A stretch of DNA of 7,819 nucleotides from Patescibacteria group bacterium (GTDB lineage Bacteria; Patescibacteriota; Minisyncoccia; Phycocordibacterales; JANLHH01), in NCBI GenBank assembly GCA_024654605.1, contig JANLHH010000056.1, forward strand, positions 1 to 7,819. Direction: 5' to 3'. The position numbers and the translations under genes were made by a program. Below are positions 1-4,646 of this stretch, in pieces. The notes under the pieces are model-generated. The model had not been told where the DNA came from and did no database searches. It saw nothing but the letters and a program-made list of their open reading frames with translations. Each line of letters starts with the position of its first letter. Position 1 is the stretch's first letter.

Positions 1-37
1 TTTAAGTCTCGTATGTCTACCATTTCATCACCCCGGC
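1..37 (-). tRNA. tRNA-Leu (anticodon UAA), 5' half only
   Basis: Read on the minus strand from 37 down to 1, this matches the first 37 bases of a bacterial tRNA-Leu: a GCCGGGG acceptor strand, a D arm containing GGTAGAC, the anticodon 5' strand CGAGA, then C32-U33-UAA. Counting from G1 puts U33 at exactly position 33, as in bacterial tRNA-Leu(UAA). The anticodon lies at 4-2. The 3' half, including the long variable arm that would confirm Leu, lies outside the window. It follows tRNA-Cys in the same direction, separated by the hairpin at 61-97. Confidence 0.85.
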
Positions 38-47
38 ATGTTGTTAC

Positions 48-53
48 ATTCTA
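48..53 (-). promoter_or_regulatory. Possible -10 box for tRNA-Leu
   Basis: TAGAAT on the minus strand (53 to 48) matches five of six bases of TATAAT and ends 10 bases before the first base of tRNA-Leu, a normal distance for a stable RNA. No good -35 is visible; the place where it would sit is inside the terminator hairpin. If real, tRNA-Leu is transcribed independently of the rbfA/tRNA-Cys transcript. Confidence 0.35.
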
Positions 54-54
54 C

Positions 55-97
55 ATAAAATTAAAGAATCAGAGAAGCCGCTTCTCTGATTCTTTAA
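55..97 (-). terminator. Rho-independent terminator after tRNA-Cys
   Basis: A perfect 17-base inverted repeat (61-77 with 81-97) encloses a 3-base loop at 78-80. Read on the minus strand the stem begins 5 bases after the tRNA-Cys discriminator base and is followed by a T-rich run (TTAATTTTAT). Stem, tight loop and T tract are those of an intrinsic terminator for the minus-strand tRNA-Cys transcript. The stem is AT-rich at its base, so some read-through to tRNA-Leu cannot be excluded. Confidence 0.8.
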
Positions 98-102
98 AAT
101 TG

Positions 103-174
103 AGGCGTGAGCGGGAATCGAACCCGCGCATGTCGGTTTTGCAGACCGAAGCGTTACCACTTCGCCACCACGCC
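103..174 (-). tRNA. tRNA-Cys (anticodon GCA)
   Basis: The minus strand from 174 to 103 folds as a 72-base cloverleaf. The acceptor is GGCGUGG paired with UCACGCC (last pair G-U). The D arm contains AAGUGGUAA. The anticodon arm is UCGGU / ACCGA with loop CUGCAAA, giving anticodon GCA at 142-140. The T stem GCGGG / CCCGC closes a UUCGAUU loop. The discriminator is U (103), the main identity base of tRNA-Cys. The gene encodes CA but not a full CCA, so CCA must be added by the nucleotidyltransferase. It lies downstream of rbfA in the same direction with no convincing promoter of its own, so co-transcription with infB-rbfA is plausible. Its 5' end is duplicated at 275-298. Confidence 0.97.
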
Positions 175-180
175 TTATAT
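157..180 (-). repeat. Direct repeat copy A (5' end of tRNA-Cys)
   Basis: These 24 bases cover the first 18 bases of tRNA-Cys plus 6 bases of upstream flank. They recur without mismatch at 275-298, 118 bases away and in the same orientation. Confidence 0.95.
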
Positions 181-274
181 ATTAATTACCAATGTACTTT
201 TGTGGCGCCTTTCTGTTATCAGAGAACGCTTCGGTCCGCGACCTCAGTCTGATGTTCTCTCGCTCGCGCTCGTG
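181..274 (-). other. Structured spacer between rbfA and tRNA-Cys, with inverted tRNA-Cys fragment
   Basis: No gene is visible here. Positions 225-239 repeat tRNA-Cys bases 20-34 (gene positions 155-141) in inverted orientation with 14 of 15 matches, so on the minus-strand transcript this piece is complementary to the D-stem/anticodon segment of the tRNA, with one G-U pair. Positions 221-227 and 254-260 form a 7-bp inverted repeat around an inner 4-bp stem (233-236 with 240-243). The spacer is flanked by the two direct copies of the tRNA 5' end. It may be a scar of a tRNA-gene rearrangement or a structured processing/termination element. Confidence 0.7.
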
Positions 275-298
275 CCACTTCGCCACCACGCCTTATAT
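275..298 (-). repeat. Direct repeat copy B, tRNA-Cys 5' end remnant abutting rbfA stop
   Basis: This is an exact 24-base copy of 157-180. Its outermost base (298) is the last base of the rbfA TAA stop codon. The copy begins like a tRNA-Cys on the minus strand but diverges after base 18; there is no anticodon arm, T loop or 3' acceptor strand, so it is a fragment rather than a second tRNA gene. Confidence 0.9.
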
Positions 299-618
299 TA
301 CATATGTGACAACTCATCCAACCGCTGGCGGTTCTTCTCTCCCTTGTCTATCGCAAAATCGATCTGCGGAATAAATTGCAGTCTTGCCTTTGATTTTACA
401 TAATTTTTGAAGTCTTGTCGCTTTCTTTTGATAAAGGCAAACGCCGCACCTTCTCCTTCTTCTGGGAGCACGGTGATGAAAATAAGCGCCCGCCGCGTAT
501 TTTCGGATACCCGGCAGTCGGTCACCGTGATCATGGAGGTGCCGCTTGATTCCACCAACAGAAACTGCGCCGCAAGCTCCATTAAGAGCCCTCTTAGTTT
601 TTCTTGTTTCATTCCCAT
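298..618 (-). CDS. rbfA: Ribosome-binding factor A
   Basis: This 106-residue protein resembles RbfA, the small KH-fold (type II) factor that binds the 30S subunit and helps mature the 16S rRNA 5' region. The recognisable core runs from about residue 29 to 103: TVTDCRVSENTRRALIFITV matches the family's VTxVxVSxDLxxAxVYxSV strand-helix unit, and LQFIPQIDFAIDKG (about 80-93) matches the closing LRxxPxLxFxxD motif. The length fits the family (usually 100-130). The ATG at 618 starts 2 bases after the infB TAG stop, giving tight translational linkage; an in-frame ATG at 612 is an alternative. There is no Shine-Dalgarno. The infB-rbfA order is the common bacterial one. The TAA stop (300-298) touches the tRNA-derived repeat. 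Confidence 0.9.
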   Translation of the reverse strand: MGMKQEKLRGLLMELAAQFLLVESSGTSMITVTDCRVSENTRRALIFITVLPEEGEGAAFAFIKRKRQDFKNYVKSKARLQFIPQIDFAIDKGEKNRQRLDELSHM

Positions 619-620
619 GT

Positions 621-2120
621 CTATTTGATGATTGTGGTAAATGAGGCAATGGTGTCTCCGACGGCAATCTCTGTTTTTGATTCGATCATTGCGCCGCATT
701 CGTTCCCTTCCTTTACTTCGGTCGCTTTTATTTTTTGCTGCTGTAATTCCAATATCTTTCCGCTGCCGATCTCTGTTTCGCGTCTTGATATCTTCACATT
801 TCCTCCGACCCGTATGAATCCGCTCGTCACTTTTCCGCCGAGCACCTGTTTATCTTTCGTTTTACCGAACACTTTAAGGATTTTTGCTTCTCCGACCCGT
901 TCCTCAACTTCTTCTTTGGGCGCTCTCTTTTTCACTTCTTCTTCCAGATAGTCGGTGATGTTGTATATGATGGCGAATGTTTTGACCGTTATTCCGGTTT
1001 TTTCTGCCGCACTGGCCGCCTTACTATCCACCCGAACGCGGAATCCGATAATGATCGAATTGGGAGATCCGGACGCAACCTTGATGTCGTTCTCGGTGAT
1101 ATCACCGACCCCTTTGTGGATGATTCGAAACGATACCTTGTCGTGTTGAACCTTGCCGAGTTCTTTCTGAACGGCTTCCAGTGTTCCCAATGCGTCAGTT
1201 TTGAAGACAATTGGGATCACCAGTTCCGCATTTTCCGGACCGACAATCTCTTTGGTTTGCTCCGTGGTGTCGTATTCTCTCGCTTTTTCCTCAGCCTCTT
1301 TTTTTGATTCGCAGGCGAGTACCGTGAGTCCGGTGTCGGGAACTTTATTAAAACCCGTGATGCGCACAGGGGAAGAGAAAGTCGCTTCTTCCACTTCTTT
1401 GCCCAAGAAATCTTCCATGTATCTCACGGGAGAAAATGAGTCACCGCTCACCACGCACATACCCTTGCGCAGGGTGCCGTCAGTGACCAGAAGGGTCGCG
1501 GAAATTCCTTTTTTCGGATCAACATTCGATTCAATGACAATGCCTTGAGCGGACGCGTTCGGGTCCGCCTTGAGTTCCGCAAGTTCCGCAACCAAGAGCA
1601 CCATATCAAGGAGTTCGGTTATGTTCGTTCCTTGTTTGGCGGAGATCTCCACGTACGGCACGTCACCCCCAAACCCTTCGAGATAGATCCCGTGCTCAAC
1701 GAGTTCATTTTTTACTTTGGGTACGTTTGCGTTCGGCTTGTCGATCTTATTGATCGCGACGATGTAGGGGATAGAAGCTTTCTTGATCGCTTCAAGCGCT
1801 TCCAGCGTTTGCGCTTTCACGCTGTCTTCCGCGGAGACCACAAGGATTGCTATGTCGGCAACACGAGCCCCACGTGAGCGCATGGCGGAAAACGCCTCGT
1901 GTCCGGGTGTATCCAAAAACGTTATGCGGTTATCTTTGTGGCGCACTTCATAAGCGGAGAGGTGCTGGGTGATTCCCCCCGACTCACCCGAAACCACATT
2001 CGTTTTTCTTATATAGTCAAGGAGTGTCGATTTTCCATGGTCAATATGCCCCATAACCACAACGATGGGCGGGCGTTCTATAAGCGTAGTTGTCTGTGGT
2101 TTGGTTTGCATGGTTGGCAT
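621..2120 (-). CDS. infB: Translation initiation factor IF-2 (short form)
   Basis: IF-2 is the GTPase that brings initiator fMet-tRNA to the 30S subunit and promotes subunit joining. From the ATG at 2120 the protein has 499 residues. The G domain begins at once: P-loop GHIDHGKS (24-31), switch I GGITQH (48-53), DTPGH (70-74) and NKID (124-127). Domain II follows, then domain III around VFKTDALGTLEAVQKEL and GVGDITENDIKVAS, then the initiator-tRNA-binding C2 domain with GNECGAMIES and a VGDTIASF end. The long N-terminal domains of E. coli IF-2 are absent, as in many reduced bacteria. The reading frame stays open to 2378, but that part overlaps the DUF4446 gene in another frame and does not resemble IF-2, so 2120 (or 2111) is the likely start. 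There is no Shine-Dalgarno. It is followed closely by rbfA. Confidence 0.96.
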   Translation of the reverse strand: MPTMQTKPQTTTLIERPPIVVVMGHIDHGKSTLLDYIRKTNVVSGESGGITQHLSAYEVRHKDNRITFLDTPGHEAFSAMRSRGARVADIAILVVSAEDSVKAQTLEALEAIKKASIPYIVAINKIDKPNANVPKVKNELVEHGIYLEGFGGDVPYVEISAKQGTNITELLDMVLLVAELAELKADPNASAQGIVIESNVDPKKGISATLLVTDGTLRKGMCVVSGDSFSPVRYMEDFLGKEVEEATFSSPVRITGFNKVPDTGLTVLACESKKEAEEKAREYDTTEQTKEIVGPENAELVIPIVFKTDALGTLEAVQKELGKVQHDKVSFRIIHKGVGDITENDIKVASGSPNSIIIGFRVRVDSKAASAAEKTGITVKTFAIIYNITDYLEEEVKKRAPKEEVEERVGEAKILKVFGKTKDKQVLGGKVTSGFIRVGGNVKISRRETEIGSGKILELQQQKIKATEVKEGNECGAMIESKTEIAVGDTIASFTTIIK

Positions 2121-2129
2121 AACGTTGTA

Positions 2130-2158
2130 AAAATACAATAAATTCGGGCAATTAGCAA
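2130..2158 (-). promoter_or_regulatory. Possible infB promoter
   Basis: On the minus strand TTGCTA (2158-2153) and TATTTT (2135-2130) are separated by 17 bases; each matches four of six consensus bases. The -10 ends 9 bases before the infB ATG, so the transcript would have a leader of only a few bases. The match is modest, and transcription from the DUF4446 promoter could also supply infB. Confidence 0.35.
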
Positions 2159-2182
2159 GGTTTGTCATCCGTATTGATGAAC

Positions 2183-2209
2183 AAAAAATGCCCCACCAAT
2201 CCAAGATTG
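2183..2209 (-). terminator. Weak possible terminator after the DUF4446 gene
   Basis: On the minus strand a 5-bp stem CAATC/GATTG (2209-2205 with 2201-2197) with a TTG loop is followed, after 8 bases, by a run of six T (2188-2183). The short stem and the gap before the T run make this doubtful; at best it would attenuate read-through into infB. Confidence 0.2.
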
Positions 2210-2226
2210 AAAGGAGAAGCAGATGG

Positions 2227-2697
2227 TTACTCGTTAAAATTTCGCGCGCTTTTGATCGCTTGTTTTTCTTCACCGGAGAGCTCGTATTCCGAGGAGAACT
2301 TTTTAACCGGCTTTGCGTATACACTGACGCGTTCACGTGAGTAAAGACTGGAGAGTACGACACCATCGCCATTCTCATTCAAAAGCGCGGTGGCGAAGCT
2401 CTGATTGCTCCCCGCACCGGTACCCTTAAAAGGGTTGAATCGCACAGTGCTCATACCCTGCACGCTTCGTCTGATCCTTTGTTCCGCCTTGACCAGATAT
2501 TCTTCAATCTGTTTTTGCGAGAGATGCAGTCCGCTTACTTCCCGCCCAAGTTGCGCGATTGTGTCTTCCAAGCTCTTTGCATTCTTGCCTCGCAAGAGGC
2601 GCGAGAATTTAAATTCCAAACGAATGATCCATAAAAGTACCAGGATGAGTATTCCTAGAAGAGCATATATGAGAATTTGTTCATTGATGAGCACCAT
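2227..2697 (-). CDS. DUF4446 family membrane-anchored protein
   Basis: This 156-residue protein has the build of the DUF4446 family, whose function is unknown to me. An N-terminal membrane helix (about residues 8-25, very rich in I and L) is followed by IRLEFKFSRLLRGKNAKSLED, a charged coiled-coil-like stretch (about 42-78), and the conserved C-terminal domain. The latter shows the family signature VRFNPF (85-90), SFATALLNENGDGVVLSSLYSR (about 100-121) and VYAKPVKK (126-133). With one helix and short N-terminus it probably sits in the cytoplasmic membrane with the C-terminal domain inside. It is the first gene of the leftward arm, 106 bases upstream of infB. A perfect TATAAT lies 9 bases upstream of the ATG and no Shine-Dalgarno is present, so the mRNA may be leaderless. 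No catalytic residues are evident. Confidence 0.85.
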   Translation of the reverse strand: MVLINEQILIYALLGILILVLLWIIRLEFKFSRLLRGKNAKSLEDTIAQLGREVSGLHLSQKQIEEYLVKAEQRIRRSVQGMSTVRFNPFKGTGAGSNQSFATALLNENGDGVVLSSLYSRERVSVYAKPVKKFSSEYELSGEEKQAIKSARNFNE

Positions 2698-2706
2698 TGA
2701 CTACAA

Positions 2707-2735
2707 ATTATACGCCATGAGTCGTGTTTTTGCAA
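2707..2735 (-). promoter_or_regulatory. Promoter for the leftward arm (DUF4446 gene)
   Basis: On the minus strand TTGCAA (2735-2730) lies 17 bases from a perfect TATAAT (2712-2707). The predicted transcription start falls within about 3 bases of the ATG at 2697. The -35 hexamer is its own reverse complement and is shared with the rightward promoter. Confidence 0.65.
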
Positions 2736-2747
2736 AAGGTCGTGTTT
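2721..2747. repeat. 9-base direct repeat flanking the shared -35
   Basis: GTCGTGTTT occurs at 2721-2729 and again at 2739-2747, 18 bases apart, on either side of the palindromic TTTTGCAAAA at 2728-2737. In this 67-base intergenic region the repeats could be binding sites for a regulator of both promoters. Chance duplication is possible. Confidence 0.5.
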
Positions 2748-2758
2748 CATTCTAGAAT
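2730..2758 (+). promoter_or_regulatory. Promoter for the cysteine desulfurase-SOD operon
   Basis: TTGCAA (2730-2735) lies 17 bases upstream of TAGAAT (2753-2758, five of six matches). The -10 ends 6 bases before the ATG at 2765, so the predicted start is at the A of the start codon and the mRNA would be leaderless. Confidence 0.6.
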
Positions 2759-2760
2759 GA
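2747..2760. promoter_or_regulatory. 14-bp perfect palindrome over the -10 box
   Basis: TCATTCTAGAATGA is identical to its reverse complement, covers the predicted -10 (2753-2758), and ends 4 bases before the cysteine desulfurase ATG. A dimeric repressor bound here would block that promoter. No regulator gene is visible in the window, so the operator role is inference. Confidence 0.4.
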
Positions 2761-2764
2761 GCGT

Positions 2765-3937
2765 ATGAAAAGAATTTTTCTCGATCACGCGGCGACGACA
2801 CCACTTGAAAAAGAGGTGAAAAAAGTGATGGATGTATACGCGACGAAACATTTCGGCAATCCCGGCTCTCTTCACAAAGAAGGAGTCATTGGGAGAGAGG
2901 GAGTTGAAGCGGCCCGTGCGCAAGCGGCGCGCTTCCTCGGTGCGCTCCCGGAGGAAATCATATTTACCGGCAGCGGTACGGAAGCGAATAATATGGCCAT
3001 TTTGGGTGTCTTTGAGGAGCTTTCGCAAAGCGGAGTTTCTTTGCGCAAGTGCCACGCCGTTACGAGCGTTATTGAACACTCCTCGGTGCTCCGAGTATTT
3101 CAAGCCCTTGAACGTAAAGGCCTTTCGGTAACCTATGTCGGGGTTAACAGTGGCGGTGTGGTTTCGTGCAAAGAAATAAAAGAGTCGCTTCGTGAAAATA
3201 CAAAACTTGTTTCAATCATGCATGCGAACAATGAAATCGGAACCATAGAACCAATCCATGAGATCACCAAGACTGTGCGGCATTTTAAAGGAAAGTCGGA
3301 GCATATTTACCCGTTGGTGCATACGGACGCCTGTCAGACGCTCAGTTGCTCTTCACAGACCGTGCGAGCATTAGGTGTGGATATGCTCTCCGCGAGTGCG
3401 CAGAAGATATACGGACCAAAAGGAGTGGGGATGTTGTATGTAAAAAAGGGAACACCGATCGCGCCGCTTTTCTACGGCGGAGGACAAGAGAGAGGACTAC
3501 GTCCCGGTACCGAAAACGTGGCGGGTATCGCTGGGTTTGCGCGAGCGCTCTCCATAACAGAAAAGTTGCGAGAAAAAGAATGCCTCCGTCTTGCCAAATT
3601 ACGTGCTTATTTTCTTGTTCGACTGAAAACTCTTTTCCCGAATTGTGTCATCAATGGTGATGCAAAAGAGCAGTTGCCGCACATTGTAAATGTATCATTC
3701 CCCGGCACCGATCAGGAAGAGTTGGTGCTTCGCCTGGATGCAAAAGGTATAGCAGTCGCCGCGCGGAGCGCTTGCGGAGAGAAAGATGAAGACGTATCAT
3801 ATTGTATACAAGCACTTGGCAAAGGACATTACCCCAAATCAGCAGTAAGGTTTAGTATGGGGAGGGGCACCGGAAAGCAAGATATTGATTACACCATAAG
3901 AGCACTTAAGGAAATTTTTAGCACCATTACCAAATGA
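2765..3937 (+). CDS. Cysteine desulfurase (NifS/IscS type)
   Basis: This 390-residue PLP enzyme takes sulfur from cysteine, leaving alanine and an enzyme persulfide used for Fe-S clusters or tRNA thiolation. Visible landmarks: LDHAATTP at the N-terminus (6-13), GTEANN (71-76), the PLP-stacking His105 (EHSS), HANNEIGT (153-160), HTDACQ with the PLP Asp188, the PLP lysine K214 in SAQKIYGPKG, GGGQERGLRPGTEN (238-251), and the persulfide cysteine C337 in ARSACGE. Length is normal. Two family positions differ from the usual pattern: Gln213 replaces the common His before the lysine, and Cys190 replaces Ala in HTDAAQ. The start is fixed by a stop codon at 2753-2755; there is no Shine-Dalgarno. No IscU or SufU scaffold is in the window, so its sulfur acceptor is unknown. 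The sod gene begins 14 bases after its TGA stop. Confidence 0.95.
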   Translation: MKRIFLDHAATTPLEKEVKKVMDVYATKHFGNPGSLHKEGVIGREGVEAARAQAARFLGALPEEIIFTGSGTEANNMAILGVFEELSQSGVSLRKCHAVTSVIEHSSVLRVFQALERKGLSVTYVGVNSGGVVSCKEIKESLRENTKLVSIMHANNEIGTIEPIHEITKTVRHFKGKSEHIYPLVHTDACQTLSCSSQTVRALGVDMLSASAQKIYGPKGVGMLYVKKGTPIAPLFYGGGQERGLRPGTENVAGIAGFARALSITEKLREKECLRLAKLRAYFLVRLKTLFPNCVINGDAKEQLPHIVNVSFPGTDQEELVLRLDAKGIAVAARSACGEKDEDVSYCIQALGKGHYPKSAVRFSMGRGTGKQDIDYTIRALKEIFSTITK

Positions 3938-3951
3938 AGTACTAGACAATT

Positions 3952-4524
3952 ATGCAATACGAAGCAAAAAATTATGAGCATCTGCTCGGCACCAAGGGAT
4001 TTAGTGATGAACTTTTGAAAAATCACTTCAAGCTCTACCAAGGATATGTTGCTAACGTAAATAAGATTGGATCTCTGTTGGATACGGTTGAGATTGGAAC
4101 GCCCGAGTACGCGGAACTGAAACGCAGATTCGGTTGGGAGTGGAACGGTATGCGGCTCCACGAGCTTTATTTTGAAAATATGAAAAAGGACGGGGGTGTC
4201 ATAGACACGGAGAACAGTATATATAAAAAAATTATTGAAAGATTCGGTTCGTACGAAAATTGGGAAAAAGATTTTAAGGGTACGGGAGCGATGCGCGGAA
4301 TAGGATGGGTCGCGCTTGCGTGCGACAAAGAGGACGGCAGGTTGTTCAATGTCTGGATCAACGAACATGATGGAGGACATTTAGCTGGAGTAAAACCCTT
4401 GCTCGTGATGGATGTATTTGAACATGCGTTCGTCCTTGATTACGGACTTAATCGTGCTTCCTACATCGATGCATTTATGAATGCGCTTGATTGGGGAGAA
4501 GTAGAGAGACGGCTCGCGAGATAA
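3952..4524 (+). CDS. sod: Superoxide dismutase, Fe/Mn family (divergent)
   Basis: This 190-residue protein belongs to the Fe/Mn superoxide dismutases, which convert superoxide to oxygen and hydrogen peroxide. All four metal ligands can be placed: His25 (NHFKLYQGYV), His70 (MRLHELYF), and Asp154 and His158 in the hallmark DVFEHAF. Tyr32 corresponds to the conserved Tyr34. The surroundings are unusual: the usual HHQTYV is LYQGYV, the usual NHxFYW is LHELYF, and a gap-free alignment back from DVFEH puts His139 (NEHD) where Mn enzymes have the outer-sphere Gln146 and Fe enzymes Ala. The Fe-enzyme Gln69 position is Gly66. Metal choice therefore cannot be read off. It lacks a signal peptide and is presumably cytoplasmic. 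It probably shares the cysteine desulfurase transcript; no Shine-Dalgarno is present. Confidence 0.92.
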   Translation: MQYEAKNYEHLLGTKGFSDELLKNHFKLYQGYVANVNKIGSLLDTVEIGTPEYAELKRRFGWEWNGMRLHELYFENMKKDGGVIDTENSIYKKIIERFGSYENWEKDFKGTGAMRGIGWVALACDKEDGRLFNVWINEHDGGHLAGVKPLLVMDVFEHAFVLDYGLNRASYIDAFMNALDWGEVERRLAR

Positions 4525-4550
4525 GATAAGAAAAACACTCTATCTTGTTT
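4523..4550 (+). terminator. Weak hairpin right after the sod stop
   Basis: AAGATA (4523-4528) pairs with TATCTT (4541-4546) across a 12-base loop and is followed by GTTTT. The 6-bp AT-rich stem is weak alone, but it stands directly before the stronger terminator and may act in tandem with it. Confidence 0.3.
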
Positions 4551-4551
4551 T

Positions 4552-4577
4552 AATCGCCCTCTCGGGCGGTTTTCGTT
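4552..4577 (+). terminator. Rho-independent terminator of the desulfurase-SOD operon
   Basis: An 8-bp stem AATCGCCC/GGGCGGTT (4552-4559 with 4564-4571, one G-U pair) with a TCTC loop runs into TTCGTTA. The GC-rich core and trailing T-rich bases fit an intrinsic terminator 28 bases after the sod stop codon. Confidence 0.8.
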
Positions 4578-4609
4578 ACACTTTTTCTTTAGGTTTTCTG
4601 CAGGTTTTC

Positions 4610-4638
4610 TTGCCCCCCTTTTTCTTTTCCTGTATTAT
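4610..4638 (+). promoter_or_regulatory. Possible promoter of the HtrA-like gene
   Basis: TTGCCC (4610-4615, four of six) and TATTAT (4633-4638, five of six) are 17 bases apart. The -10 ends 8 bases before the ATG at 4647, again implying a leader of 0-3 bases. It lies just after the preceding operon's terminator, which supports a new transcription unit here. Confidence 0.5.
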
Positions 4639-4646
4639 AGGGATTA

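Noticed and set aside
202..278. A tRNA-sized (77-base) stretch whose ends pair over 7 bp (202-208 with 272-278) on the plus strand
   Set aside because: No T-arm GGTTCRA-like loop, no credible D arm and no anticodon arm in the right place; it lies in the tRNA-derived spacer and the end pairing comes largely from the repeat.
275..298. A second tRNA-Cys gene
   Set aside because: Only the first 18 tRNA bases are present; the sequence then diverges with no anticodon, T loop or 3' acceptor strand.
157..298. attL/attR of an integrated element at tRNA-Cys
   Set aside because: Integration repeats normally copy the 3' part of the tRNA; here the 5' end is copied, the enclosed stretch is only about 94 bases and contains no integrase.
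604..951. Plus-strand open frames opposite infB (604-951, 1201-1548, 1545-1877)
   Set aside because: They are shadows of a well-conserved IF-2 coding strand with low-complexity translations and no start signals.
2121..2378. An N-terminal extension of IF-2 by 86 residues, as the frame is open to an ATG at 2378
   Set aside because: The extra residues overlap the DUF4446 gene in another frame, show no IF-2 N-domain features, and the ATG at 2120 has a promoter-like sequence immediately upstream and starts right before the G domain.
3935..3937. UGA recoding as Gly, known in Gracilibacteria and Absconditabacteria
   Set aside because: Reading through this TGA would extend a desulfurase already of normal length and no in-frame TGA is needed in any other gene here.
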